From Hemileia vastatrix (lineage: Eukaryota > Basidiomycota > Pucciniomycetes > Pucciniales > Zaghouaniaceae): a DNA stretch of 64,000 nt. Position 1 is the first letter of the stretch, and each line of letters begins with the position of its first letter. Below are positions 46,275 through 59,380 of the stretch, one piece after another. The notes under the pieces were generated by a model that made no database searches, had not been told where the DNA came from, and was given only the letters and a program-made list of their open reading frames with translations. The translations under genes were made by a program, and so were the position numbers. The stretch is from the NCBI GenBank assembly GCA_030280995.1, contig JASXTE010000002.1:12968683-13032682 (forward strand), read 5' to 3'.

Positions 46275-48612
46275 AGAACAAAAAGAGGATTAAAAATTAT
46301 ATTGGGTAGCTCACTATAGAGTATCAAAGGTATATTCAATTTCAGTATAATTTTATTAAAAATAAAGTGTTTGGCTTTATGGAAAAAATTGGTCTTATAT
46401 TTGTGTCAAGATGAAATATTTTATTAAATGTGAAGAAACACAGATATAAGCTTAAAAATGCATGAGATTAAAATTCAGGAGTCTCAAAAACCTTTAAAAG
46501 TTTTGGGGGAATTTTTACTTTTTTTCCCATATTTTTAATTGTTTTATTAGGGGGTGTCAAACACTACCATATACTCCTGGTGGACTTCAGTCTCAAAAAG
46601 CCATTCCAAGATGCCATCATAAATGGCAGATTTGGGGTTAGAAATGTCAAAAATTTGTTCAAATACTTCATCAAATACTTCCTATTCTTGCACTATAACC
46701 CCAAACACAATGCAGCCCACCAATACACATGTTCCCACAATCCACTGTACATTAGACCCCTTTGCCTTCAACCACACATTATCCTGGACTCCTGCACAAA
46801 TTTAAATATTCATCCATTTCAGATAACATTTCAAAACTTGGTTCTGAATGCAAGTAACAGTGCATATCCTAATCATCATGCAATTCTCCTTCCATATTTC
46901 CCCAAAACTCTTCCTCTTTACATCTATTTCTGCCCTTACATCAAGTTATGGTTTTTTCTTTTTCCTCATGGCTTCACATGTTCCTCATTTTTCTCTTTAA
47001 TCCCCTTTGAACACTTACCTAAGCTGAGTGGTAGCTGATCTTGTTTTTCTTTTTACTAACTTTTTTCTCTTTTTTTCCCCTTTTTTAGTGGTTTTATTTT
47101 TTGCCAAATTGCTTTGGAAACAGTCCCAGTACAATTCTAGATTGTTTCCAAGCATTTTTGGTAATTTTTTTTTTGCCTTTGAAGCATTCTGGCAGAATGC
47201 CCAGCACATTTCTGAGAATTTTGGCTAACAATATTTCTCAAAATTGATTTGGAAACAGTACCAGAACATTTCTAGAATTTTTTCAAGCGTTTTGGTAAGT
47301 TTTTTTTTTGCCTTGGAAATGTTCTGGAAGCATGCCCAGTACATTTCCAAGTGTTTTTACTAACATGTTTTTTTGTTTTTTTTTCAAATCAATTTAGAAA
47401 CAATACCAGAATATTTCAAGACTGTTTCCAAGAATTTTGGTAAGATTTTTTTTCCCTCAGAAACGTGCTGGAAGAATTCCCAGCCCATTTCCAAGAGTTT
47501 TTACTAAAAAAAATTTTTTTACCCAATTGGACAGATATGGAATGGGTCTATCGGAAAGATGATTATATCTTTTCATCTAACATTATTATTACATATGGAG
47601 GCTTCACAAAAAGATTCATATGGACAAAAACAATTATAATCCCAATCACAAATATATTATTAACTTTGGATTAAGGAATTGTCTGGAGGAGGCAATTCGG
47701 AACTATTCACAAGACAACCATAAAACAACTCAAGCTCCTCCTGGGTTAGAATCTTTTGAAATTTTTACTCATTTTGGCTCCTCATTTCATATCAACCAAA
47801 ATTCAATAAAGAGGGTAAGTAAAGTGAGGCAAGAAGGTTCAATGAAAAGTAAAGCTTCAGGGAGAGAGGCTAATTATGGTAAATAAAGTCTTTGTAAAGA
47901 TCCACTTTTATTTAAAAAATTTATAATTAATCATTCATTAAAGATAATAATCAAAGTTAAGTAATGAGCTATCAGGCTTTGCTACTGTATAAAGGTAGTC
48001 ATTCAAAAAATAAATTGATTGAATGAGCTCACAATAAAATTCCTTATCAATGTATTCTTTGGCTTTGGTCACACCTGAGCTCATTGGCTGGTTTTATTCT
48101 GAATGCCATTGATTTTACTTGGTTGACTATCTTTTTTGAATAATTTATTTATTCATTTATGAAATAAAAATGATAATTTGGAAATCCTGCCCCCTCCCAG
48201 AGTAAATTTCAGGGGAGATTATTGCCTTTTTTTTTATGACTTGGTAGGGTAGTTTATTTCCATTTTTTTTCTTTTTGTGACTTGTTTGTAATTTTTTTTT
48301 AATGTATATACACTTAAAAGACAAAAAATCTCCCTTTGAAGATTAAAAATGCATAAAACATGCATTTACTTGCATGTTAAGCAGAAAGTGGGTAATCCAA
48401 AAAACATCCAACTAAGTAGTTCTCAATCCTCATAACGGTACAAACAAACAAAATTTCAAAATAAAAAGATTAACAGAAATATGTGTGGAATATATAAAAG
48501 TAGTTACTTCCCCCAAAAGAACATAGTATCTTTCTAGAAAAATTCAAAGATTTCATCTTGTCCTTTATAGTGAAATTCAAAAATCTTACCTAGTCCTTTA
48601 TAGCTTCTCAAT
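46275..48612. other. Intergenic region with a degenerate tandem repeat
   Basis: Several short ORFs (46580-47038, 47465-47886) show no recognisable domain and biased composition; I do not support them as genes. The clear structure is the repeat at 47110-47515. Confidence 0.5.
47110..47515. repeat. Three degenerate ~135-140-base tandem repeats
   Basis: Three units start near 47110, 47248 and 47390. Each reads roughly GAAACAGTACCAGAACATTT, then TTTCCAAG, TTTTGGTAA, a T-run, TTCTGGAAGAATGCCCAG and CATTTCCAAGTGTTTTTAC. Divergence between units is considerable. Origin unknown. Confidence 0.65.
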
Positions 48613-48834
48613 ATGACATCTCTACCATCATCATCATCTACTTCACAAGAGCATAGTACAAAATACTATAAGCTTACAAGGAGATACTCCATTCCTTGCA
48701 CTCATTGTAAAAGGTCTAATTACTATTGTGTTAATAACACCGGAGTAAAGAGATTCACTTCAACTTGTGAATGTTTTAAATTGAGTCATTTACCATGTGA
48801 TGTCCCTAAGCTCCATCCAGATACTCAAAGCTAA
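48613..48834 (+). CDS. Small cysteine-cluster ORF next to Harbinger relic
   Basis: 73 residues from ATG 48613. Cys29, 32 and 39 give C-x2-C-x6-C; after 12 residues Cys52, 54 and 62 follow, so the second half is C-x1-C-x7-C rather than C-x2-C-x6-C. The first half and the 12-residue spacer match the retrotransposon antisense genes of E1 and E2 (gene I). Directly downstream, another frame reads YWSNEAERKIL, similar to the start of Myb/SANT-like domains, but no splice linking the two was found. It converges on the transposase relic at 48950-49751 and could be a decayed accessory gene of that element. Confidence 0.4.
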   Translation: MTSLPSSSSTSQEHSTKYYKLTRRYSIPCTHCKRSNYYCVNNTGVKRFTSTCECFKLSHLPCDVPKLHPDTQS

Positions 48835-48949
48835 TTTACGTCTGCTAAGTACTGGTCTAATGAGGCAGAAAGAAAGATACTGTAAGAGAATTTCCAGTAT
48901 TATCTATCATTGATATATTTTGGATTGATATGTATGAATTCTGCTAGGC

Positions 48950-49751
48950 CATTAGAACTGAAGAGTCATGGCAAGCATCAGGAAAGCTGGCATGAAATGC
49001 AGTAAAAATTTTATTTATATTTCAAACCAATTGGAGAGCAATAGAATACCTGAAAAAAGAAAAGTAAGAGAGGATTAGTATTATATTTAAGAATATGTAA
49101 GATATAGATAAGAAGTGACCTCTTTTTCCAATCAAAATAATTATTTCCATCCTTTTCAGGCTTTGGGCTCAAAGGGATGGCTGTTCCATCAACAAAACCA
49201 ATACATCCAGGGAATCCTTAATTTTGCATGACCTGTGAGTTTTCCGGTCCAAACTCTTTAGTGGGCCATGTGATAAATTGTGATTGAAGTGAAGGGATGG
49301 CTTTGATGTTTCTCTTGGTGTATAAATCTACTGTTCCATTACTTATACTGAAGAGTTTATCAAGACAATTTATGGCAGCACTGTTCCCATTTAAACTAAA
49401 TTGGCATAGTGCCACAGAGATTTGTATTGCAGGGTCTCTCTGTGAGCAATTTGAATTGTTGTGGTAAATAGAATGATCATGAATCAAATAATGTAGGTAT
49501 TTATAACCATGATAAGTAGTTTGGAATATTTGCTGAAAACTGGTTTCAGGTATTTCAGAAAGTTTTTGAAGTGTATATTGTGGTTGATGGAAAATGGAAG
49601 GGGCTGGGGAAGTAAGGTAGTGGTTCTCTAACAGGGAACTCATATAAAAAATATCAAACTCAGAATCATAATATGGATCAGACCCAACCAAAAGATTAAG
49701 GGCTAGAGAATCAGTAGTTGTTGGAAGCTGTTGACAAAGTGAAGGAGTCAT
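48950..49751 (-). pseudogene. PIF/Harbinger transposase, decayed
   Basis: From ATG 49751, 177 residues are open (to 49218). They carry the N-terminal signature of basidiomycete Harbinger transposases (SFQQIFQTTYHGYKYL, QRDPAIQISVALCQF, ISNGTVDLYTKRNIKAI, ITWPTKEF). After an in-frame TAA (49218-49220) the frame continues with the catalytic block GFPGCIGFVDGTAIPLSPKP (about 49145-49215). A probable intron then leads to ALQLV...FHASFPDACHDSSVL (48960-49050), with a further stop. Terminal inverted repeats were not identified. Confidence 0.75.
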
Positions 49752-51784
49752 GTTAGTGTTTGGAGGAAAATATAAGAGTGAGAGTAATCAAGGGTGGGAT
49801 AAATTAAGTGTTAGACTATGATGTTAAGGTGCCTTGAGACTTGATCCACCATGTACTGTGTGTGTAAAAATAAGCTCATAAGGATTAGGTGAAGAAACAT
49901 TTTAAGGTATGATCATGTGTGTACCTAATGCTGACTAATAAAGTTAAGGGGATGAATTACTTGAGAGGCTTGGATGTGATCAACAGATTGCATGTTAAGG
50001 GACAAACATGCTATTGAAGTATACCCCTTATTCACTTGTGTACTTCATATTAAAATGACTTACTTGGTAATTTTTTGGGATGTGCTTGAATGGTGTATAT
50101 ACTTATTTTTGAAACCCCTATTATATGAGCTAAGAAATTTGATCATTGATAACCAAATATACCAAAAGATATCCCTTTGTTGTATCCTGGTCTCCAACTA
50201 ATACCAATCACAATCCCACAAAACTTGCCTTTATTTTTCAAGGTTTTTTAGCCAAAGCCATTTGATATAACATTAAGATAAGATTTACTAAGTGATTAAA
50301 AGTTTTAATTTTTACACCTTTGAAAGAATGAAACTGTAAAATAAATTGAGGTTTGTATCCATTACTGAAAACTTCTACTACCTCATCATTTACAGAAATT
50401 GCTAATACTTTTTTATTTTCAGGTAATTTTTTAGGATAATTTTTCTTCTTAACTATATAAGTTTTAAAAAAAGATATGCCAATTAGGTGATCAAAGAAAG
50501 ATTCACACCATTTTTGTACATTCTTTCATATTTTTGTTTAGACTAGATTTGAAATTCTTTATAGGTTGTGATTCAACAATAGCATAAACCAGTGAGGACA
50601 ATGAGGAAAGTGAAGATAGTGAAGAGGGTGAGAGTGAAGACATAGAAGATAAATAGTATCTCTTTGTTTGATTCACTTGATTAGACTTGGTTCCAGAATA
50701 TCCAGAAATTTACATCAATACTTACTTTACTTTTTAAAAAACACAACCTATTTACGTCTGAAAAACACTAGTAAAACAATATCAAATGTTTAAAAATCAA
50801 CCTTAAAACACTACCAACACCATTTGTTATGCCACAAAGTGTAACAAATGCGTGACATTTGTGTAATGGTTGCATAATAAATACATAACTATCTTTATGT
50901 CCCCTAGCAATCAATAGTAAATGTTATGTATTTGTTACACAACTGTTATGCAACTGTTATGCCATTTGGTGTAACAAACAAATTTGATAGTGAAATTCCC
51001 CCAGAAATGCCACTAAACAGCAGTCAAATGCACCAAAAAAGCCACCAAAAATGTTGTCATAGTCTGTCAAAAAAACCCCAAAATATGCTTTTAAAAATGG
51101 CAAAAATGCCGTCAAAACACACCAAAAAATGTTCCTAAAAATGGCAAAAATGCCTCCAAAACACACTAAAAAGGTCCACTAATAGACAGAAAAAAATGCT
51201 GCCAAAAAAAAACACCACAAAAATACACAAAAAATGCCATTAATTGATAGTGAAAAATGCTGCCAAAAATGCCATTGAAATCAGCAATAAACACCCCTAA
51301 ATTATAGTGAAAAACACCACTAAAAAATAAATAAAAATGCCAAAAATTTGAAGGTGGATTGGAATACTTTGGTACCCCCTATTATTAAGTGCTGATTTGC
51401 TAACTTGGTAACACCCTATTTTTGAGTGGTTCAACACCTTTCATATAATGATAAGTAATTTTGCTTACTTTTTTCACACTGGTAGAAACATTTTTAAGTT
51501 TTCAACTATCATGTTTTCAGATTAATATTAAATAGTAAAGAAATATTACATGCATGTATCATCAGTAATGTCACTATTACACTTCACTCCGTCTTAACAA
51601 ACTCCCCATATTAAGACTCCCTGGACTGATAAATCAATTGTTGCTTAGAAAAGTTTACCGTACTAAAACGAATGTAACAAAAAAAAAAAAAAAAAAAAGC
51701 CAACTGTAGGTTTTCCCCCCTCAACTAATATTGTCTTAGAATTACTTTTATCTGAAGTTTTTCTTCTCGTTCCAGGTTAGGAAG
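49752..51784. other. Intergenic, with simple repeats and an inverted repeat
   Basis: No convincing ORF. Features seen: a palindromic segment around 50860-50960 (ATACATAAC against GTTATGTAT, with repeated GTTATGCCA...GTGTAACAAA) and a degenerate AAATGCC/CCAAAAA repeat field (50995-51345). An A20 run lies near 51680. Confidence 0.5.
50825..51345. repeat. Inverted repeat and AAAATGCC-type degenerate repeat field
   Basis: Bases 50825-50985 contain two direct copies of GTTATGCCA(C/T)...GTGTAACAAA flanking an inverted ACATAAC/GTTATGT pair, which is MITE-like. It continues into A-rich DNA with many CCAAAAATGCC-like words about every 35-45 bases. No coding signal. Confidence 0.5.
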
Positions 51785-54043
51785 TCATTCCGGAAGCTTC
51801 CTCATGGAACCTCGCTTGCAAAACTTCCGTACATAAATTGATGCTGAGATGAAACTAGAAATAAAGAACATAATTCCACAAAATGAAATCATGTGTGTAT
51901 ATTGATCTATTTCTTTTGGATGAGGGGTTCCTTTTAAACGGCGTTGGCTTTCTGAAATCAAAGCTGAGGAGATTGGGCCAGCAAGGATGTTTCCTAAGCC
52001 ACGAGTCAAAGACATGACTCCATATATTGGCATGACAGATGTCCCTTCTGTAAATGAGAAAAATACAGAGCGTCAAAAGATCAATATCAAGCTGAAATGC
52101 CTTCTTTTTTTTTTTTACTGAGACTAACCACAGTATTCACGGATGACGCTGAAATATAGACTTGTCCACGCACAAGCCGTTCCGCCAAAAATTACAGCAA
52201 ATCCGACAAGTGGAGTCATTCCTGTTTCCCCCATGGCTCCCCAAAGAAAAAAAACGGCTACCCCAGCAATCAAACTACCGATAGATCCAATCATATGGGG
52301 TGATACATGATCACAGAGAAAGCCTAATAATGCCCTTGAAATCATCATAGTTGCTAGGTCCACATTTGGCACATTTCAGCTTTAGATTTTTTTTTCCAAG
52401 TGACTTGTAAGAAATGCAAAATCCTGTCTCACCATTCATGCTTGCGAGCACAGTATCGACCGCATTACTACTCTTAGATAAAGAATGCATGTATGCTAAC
52501 ATTCCGAACCAGAGAATATGTTATAAGCATTTTTATGTATGTCTTGATTTTTATTTTTAAGGATAAAAAGAGAAATAAAACTTACATGGAAGGTAAAGTC
52601 CTGGAAGAAAAAAAGCTAATGCTTGTATTGTGTTACTTAAAATAAACGCCCAAAATTCATACTTGCGAAAAGTCGAGATATCACCAAACGCCAGACTCGC
52701 CTTGATTTTTCCGGTTTCCTCACTTCTAGACAACAGGCGCGGCCGAATTATGACACTAGAACCTACAACAGCGATCACTACTACCAAAGCCTACATCCAT
52801 TTAAAAATTGTCAGGCTCTTCAATATATTTATTTTATTTGTCCTTCTAACCAACCAGAATTCTTAAGGTTACTCTCCAACTATATCTTTTGAGAAGTGCA
52901 TCAAAAATAAATGGAAAAACCAATCCGCCTAATCCGCTGCCTATAAAACAGAAATAATGTCAACCAGGGAGAAACCAAAGTTCTTAAAAAACCAAACGCC
53001 TTTGCCTGAAAATACAATTCCATTAGCGAGTCCTTGTTTCTTTTCAAACCATTCGGGTAGGTAAGATATCTACAAGAGTAAAATTTATCAATTTTTTATT
53101 TTTATTTCTTCGAAAAACTATATTGTGACTTAAGCTTACAGCAGGAAAGTAAGCCATTCCACCCCCTAAACTATACCCAAATCCCAAAGCTAAAAGAATA
53201 TGCGTGCTCTAAAGTAAGGTGAAACTTAAGTTAATTATACCAACTTTTAATGTTATTTGAAGTAAAGTGAAATCTTACGTTTTCTGAAAAACTTGAAGCT
53301 AGTACACTGAAAGAGAGCAAGATTGAACCTGTAATCATAAGGTGCTTTTTATATTGCGGATAGCAATTCATAAATAGTGCAACCATCGGGGCTTGATATT
53401 TTTGTCAGTAGGAAAATATGAGAGTTACAGATTCAGGCGTTCATGCACCTACCTAACAATGCAATAACACTTATTTTAAGAAGAATTCTCTCAGTTTCTG
53501 TAATTTTATGAAAAGAAAAAATAAACGGAACTTGAAGATTCACCCTGTATTTGCAGTTCCAACTAGAGTAAGAATCGCTTTCGCATCGGGTTCTTTAGAA
53601 AATTGATTCTTTTCTAAAAATTCTTGAAGAAGAACACCATACGAAGAAGCAAACCCCTTTGAAAAAGTATTCAATTTTTTTCATAACTAGAATTCCTTTC
53701 TGAAAAATGAAAAAAAAAACATAATACTGACCCAAATGACCAGTTCCAAAACAAATGCACTGCCTAAAAAAATCCAAGCCGTTAATCCACCATCTGAAGG
53801 TTGAATTTTTGGATTCAAAGAATAGGGTGGATAAGTGTTGGTGTCTGGATTATTTTGATGAATGGTGTCTTTAAATTTGCCTTTACGTTGAGAAACTTTT
53901 CTTTCGCAAGAAGATTCTTGTTCCTGTGAAGATTCAAACTGACTATGTTTTTCAGATAAATCAAAATTTCCCATATTATTCGTTTTTTCCAAGAAATTGA
54001 GCTCAACACAAAGAGGTAGATCTTTTGAACTCTTGTTTATCAT
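51785..54043 (-). CDS. MFS monocarboxylate-transporter-like permease
   Basis: Eleven exons on the minus strand: 54043-53732, 53656-53544, 53487-53453, 53391-53279, 53208-53140, 53069-53006, 52940-52855, 52790-52586, 52495-52433, 52353-52129, 52047-51785. Together they form an open frame of 1,548 bases (515 residues). Introns are 56-90 bases and GT-AG, except 53005-52941, which is GC-AG. The hydrophilic N-terminus ends in PSDGGLTAWIFLGSAFVLEL, the family DGGxxAW signature before helix 1. WGFASSYGVLLQEF, LPEWFEKKQGLANGI and ISRALLGFLCDHV fit fungal Mch/MCT permeases. About 12 membrane segments are expected, probably in the plasma membrane; the substrate is unknown. The ATG is uncertain: 53974 or 54163 are alternatives. 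Confidence 0.85.
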
Positions 54044-57000
54044 GTTAAGGCGTCCAGCTCTGGGTTGAGCAAAATTGAAGCTGGTTGTTATACAAGAAGC
54101 AAAAAAAAATATTAAAAAATTGAAGATTTTTATCATGTACTTTAAGGAGTCTTGTGATCTCAAAAAAATAGCTAGGAAACCTTCTATGAGTCATGTTCTT
54201 CTCTAACAGGCAAAATATGTGCTCTTTTTCGCAGGCCAAAACTTTGGCCGCGTCTCGCTGGAATTACAGAATACGCGCTAGTGTTGGTAATAATCTTAGT
54301 GATCGGTAGTCCTACTTTTACCCCTGGCTTAATAAACCTGGCGCTCTTCAAAAAGTGCCAAAATGCTTTAAGATCACCAGACAATCGGATGCGCTTGAAA
54401 ATATACTAAGCGCAAAAAAACAGTATTTTAAGGGTAGAGGAATATTTGAAAAAAAAAAAAAAAAAAAAAAAAAACTATTGGCTAGATCATAGCTATGAGT
54501 TAGGTGACGGGAAATGTAAGGTTGAATAAATATTTCATATTAGAATCTGGTTTCAAAATATTTATATCTGATATCCTCTTATTTGAAGCTCCCTTGGTCT
54601 TCAGACCTTTTATTTTTTAACTTGTACAGAGAACAGCATTATGCAAAATATTCATAGATGTATGTACAGGAACATAATTCTTGATAAAAAATTTATTCTT
54701 CCTTTTTTCCATGAGAGAAAAAGGTTTTAACCCCTCACCTTTGTTAGCTCTCAAAAAACGGGTTTTCACTGCTCTTCTCTTCATGGTTCGGGTCATGCTG
54801 TGTGCGAAATATTTCAAAGAAGACTATTTTAATGAATAAGATTTGCTAATAGTTGTAAGTTGTGTTTTAACGGCACTTCATCAACACTTCTTTCTGGTGT
54901 ATATTTGGTTAATATAACTATCCTACTTTTTTAGATCCATGTAGCTTTATTAGGATCTGCTTTTAAGCTCACCAATTTATATTTTTATAAGTTTTTTATG
55001 ATATTTTTTGAGTTTTTAAAACTTAATCATGTGCCTAAAGGCTTCCATTCGGATATTTTATGCTAGGCACATCCGACAAGATAATATGATCAAAATTTAA
55101 TTTCTGCTGTTTTAAACTCTTAAAGTTCAGCAAAAATGGAAAATGAATCGGGGAAGAGAAAAATAATCAAAGAGTCTGAAAGAAAAGTAATTACTTTGAC
55201 GTGCAAAGATCCACCACATGAGTCATCGCATGCTAAAGAATGAAAGGTTGAATGGATAAAAGAACCAAAGATGCAAAAATCACCTCATGACCAAAAAATA
55301 AAAAAATAAAAAAACGTTTAGAAAAATGAGGCTGATGGCTCATATGCGACACCGATAAACATGATCCCATGTCTCTGTTTTTCATCTTTTTTTTTATATA
55401 TTTTTTTTTATCAAAAATAAAGAACGTATTGTACTACAATTTTTCCCAAGCCTTAGTCCAGTTTTTAGGGAAAAAAAGTGTAAGGATGAAAGAAAATTAG
55501 TGAGTTCATCGAAGCTATAAACGATAAACTCAATTTTAAAATTAGATAAAAATCTTTTTAGAGTAAATTTTTAGAGCGAGTAACCTCAGTAAAGATACAC
55601 ACGGCATTTTTTTTCTTTTATTTTCAGGTTTAAAATTTAATCAGTAATCTATGCTATTCACTTCATGGGCTTATTTCGAAAGCTATGATCATTATTGGTT
55701 ACTTGCCGCTTTTTATCGATGACATCCAGATATCGAAGTTAGACGAGGCTGTTGAGAGTTCTCGCAGCTGACTGTAAAGTTCAGGAGCTGTCTACTGAAG
55801 ATCTAACGCAAAGTTCATGTTGCATATTCATTCACAGCTCATTAATCTTGTCGCCGGGAGACGGAGGTCATTCCATGTCAAGGCGGGTTATTACTGTGTA
55901 TATAATTTAGGTTACCATTTCATAGATTAAATTGTTTTTTCTTGTTTTTTTTTTTCGTCAGATTTTAGAACAACATGGACAGATCTTCTGGTGTAGCCCG
56001 AAAGTCAAATTTAAAATCACAAGTTCTTTTACCATAACCAGTAGGCCTCAGCGGTTAAAATTTATCATGCTAGAATTTTTAGTAAAAATTGTATTTCCTG
56101 GCGCTGATCAATCTTTGTTTACTATCCTCTCAATTATAACCAAAAAATTGATTACTAGAAGTGAAAGTGCGCAAGCTAACTTAAGGATTTTTTTATTTAT
56201 TTTATGTCTAGCCATTAGCCTAAAACACCAAAATTTCAGGGCAGTAAATTGCCATGCGGGATCCAGAAGTAGCTCAATCCACCATTTTTAGTCGCATGTC
56301 ACTAAAAAGACCAATGGTTCGAGCGTCGGCAGCATGTGACTTACCAGCTTGATATATCACACAAAGTGCATTTCAATGTCGCATCCATGTATTGCGACAC
56401 TGAAATAAAGGTAGTGTAGACGCTTACACTCTTAAACTTTTTTCCTCTTTTTTCCTGAAGTCTGTATTGATTGCTCCTCACTGAATGGATTAAAGTGCCT
56501 TCTTCTACTTTTCCTTAAATTTTACCAACTTTTTTATAGAATTTTAAAGCCCAATTCTCCAACAGAATGAGAAATGATGCCACCTAATAAAATGACTAAG
56601 TGGAATATTCCACTTTTTAAGGCAAACATATATATATTCATAGTCGATGCATCAAAACCCCAAGCTTTCAAAAAGTGACATTAAAAGAAAATGATGAGAA
56701 TGAAAACAAAACTAAGATAAAATAGAAACTTAGCCCTACTGGTAGCGTCGTGTTACAGGGTGTGAAAAAGCTGCTGACGTGTTTACTCTATGAATGTACT
56801 CTAAAGTCTGATATCACATTGGAAAGACGGTGAACGAAACAAATTTGTACCGCTTCCTGACAAACAGACAACGGTTTTCTGTTCTTTTTCGACGCTCAGT
56901 TATCAGCGCGTGGTAGTAATTACTAAATCATCTAGCCTCCGCCACGTCCTATAGTGAGCGAATCAACTCACTCATTAATTCTACACATCTTCTTTCTACT

Positions 57001-59380
57001 TAACTAACAATGACTGTCATTAGTAACTTGAGCTTTTTGTGCTTTACACATTGTTTATGATCAACCTTTACCCTTTTAACACTACTTATATATTTATGAA
57101 AACGGAAAAAAGCTCTTGTACCAGCTACCACTTACTTTGTTGTCCGAACTAGGTCAAAGTTATCCAAGTAATCAAAGATATGTTTGCGTTACTCATCATA
57201 TATATAGCGCTGCTAGTAGTGAGAGAGTGCATTTCCCTACTACTTTTTTGTTCATTTCTTACCATCTTTATGGTCTCATCTATCAACCGAGCATAAAATA
57301 CTACTATTGAAATTAATGTGAGACTTTTTTTTTTTTTTTTTTTTTGACTTTTTTTTGACTTTTTTTTTTATACTTATTTTATACTTATTTTTTTTTATTT
57401 AATTTTCACTATCTCCACGATCTCAACTACAGAAACGGACATAACAGACTAGTAGCTATGAGCGCTAGATATCAATTCAGAGAGTAAACCTGACTGATTG
57501 CTTAGGTGAGGATTTACCAGTGATCAGTAACCAGATCTATTTGGCATGGAAAACAAGTGCGTTAACTAAAAGATGAGTGCGCTGATACGTATGATGTTAT
57601 TCAGCAAGATGTCAATAAATTAAATGTCCTGTGAGGGCTTGAATTCTGATATTTAGCAATTTATCTTCGAACTAGCCCATATTGACAAGCTTATCATATT
57701 TGACGTTTTGATTGGCTTCCCAGGGTGTGTAAGATACTATCAGAAGTGGGAAGCCATATTACCACCTTTATGCAGTTTTAACATGTTGTCTTTAGAAGTA
57801 GTACTGTTTCCCTGAAATATTTTCATACCCAAAAAGGCACTCGATCCTATGAAATAAAGAAATAACAATCGGAAACCTGAAAAATAGAAAATCCCCAACC
57901 TCAATAGGTTTGTGACAACTAGAACATCCAGAAATCTCAAAAAAATCGCTTGAACGAAATAAAAAAAAAAAACCTAACAACTGGTTAAAATATAATAACA
58001 AATAAAACATGAATCAGGAAGCTTTTATTAAACACTGAAAACCAATGAAATGACCACATTACCTTTAAAGAGAAAACCATAGTGAGCAGGTATGCATTGT
58101 AAGTATCATACTTTGGACCAAGTTTTCTGGACTTGAATAGAAAACAGCTTTACCATCATCATCATCATCCTCATAAGAGAACCCATGTAAATGATAAATA
58201 AAAAAACATGTTGCATCCATCTTCACCTGATGTTTTTTTTTTTTTTTTTTTTTCTTTCTTTTTTTGTGTATGTATAACCAGAAAAAAAAATGTGAGCGCC
58301 TGATAGCAGGGACTTAACTCAGTTTTATCTCAGTGGTAATTCTTCTGAGAACACTGTGCACTGAACACTGAGCATGCCAGCTCGCGCGGCATCAAATCTG
58401 AGTTATTCTTGAATCACAAATGGATTGAGGGATTGGCACTTGCTAGCAGGTGCGAGGTGATTTTTTGTGGTGTATGTGTCTTTTGAAATTTCATTGTTGT
58501 TAAAGGCAAAGAAAATCTCAACATCTTTTCACCTGATAGTCCGCGTGGAATCTTCCAGCTGACACTAAGTAGGAAGGGGTGCATATGTCCCTTCACACCC
58601 AAAAAAATGCGGAAGATGCGCAAGCCTCCGCTTGATTAAGCATCATCACATGTTAATTAAACTCTGCGTATAAAAGCAACTCCATCCAGAGCTTAATTAA
58701 CATCCCGCATAAATGAAAAACCTATTCCTCACAAGTTTCCTTGAAAAACAGAAAAAAGGACATCCCAATATCTAATCAGTTGTGACGCTTTTTTCTAGCT
58801 TAATGGGATAGTATTGAGACTTAGGCTATTACTGAGTAACTCAAAATACTCTAGATCAAATTGACGAGAAAATTAATTAATAGTGAGTCTCAAGGTACAT
58901 TGCAGTTGTGGTAACTTCGTTTCATTGCCCAGCAATAGATAATCAAACTACCCAAATACACCTTACACAAAAATTGAAACGATTCCAACAGATTGCCAGC
59001 CACTAACACAAAAGACTAATTCCTGGAAAGAGCCTCAAGATAAACTGAAATCCATCACGATAAAGATAATGATATATTTTATCCATCAATGAAAGTGGAG
59101 ATGAAAGATAAAACTGGTTGAGAAATGATGCAACAAAAATATCTTTCCAGACAAAAGGCGTGTCTTAGTTTCAAATTTGCGATATTGAGTAATTGAATGC
59201 TTCAAGCAAGAAATGCAAAGATGTTGCTGCTAAAATGAATTGTTGAAGTTAAAAGAATTGAAATTGGGTGGGTATACTGATGATTGTAGTCACACAATAG
59301 TTATAAAGCGAGAGTACCAACTTTGCTATGGTCGAAAGTTAAATCTTTACTTGGGGAAAAAGGTCAACGTTGAACGATTT
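54044..59380. other. Long intergenic region, nothing recognised
   Basis: About 5.3 kb with homopolymers (A24 near 54450, T-runs near 57325 and 58232) and scattered short ORFs lacking domains, splice continuity or composition bias. Bases 54044-54400 may include the upstream region of the permease gene. No RNA gene or known repeat was identified by eye. Confidence 0.4.

Noticed and set aside
46580..47038. 152-codon ORF in intergenic DNA
   Set aside because: Composition resembles translated A/T-rich DNA, with no recognisable domain, partner exon or homologous pattern.
55932..56291. 119-codon ORF
   Set aside because: Starts in a T-run, has mixed hydrophobic composition and no supporting feature.
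56300..56345. GGTTCGAGCGTCGGCAGC, resembling a tRNA B box
   Set aside because: No A box or cloverleaf partner arms at suitable distance upstream.
56735..56775. TAGCCCTACTGGTAGCG, resembling a tRNA A box
   Set aside because: No B box (GGTTCGANNCC) within the next 100 bases.
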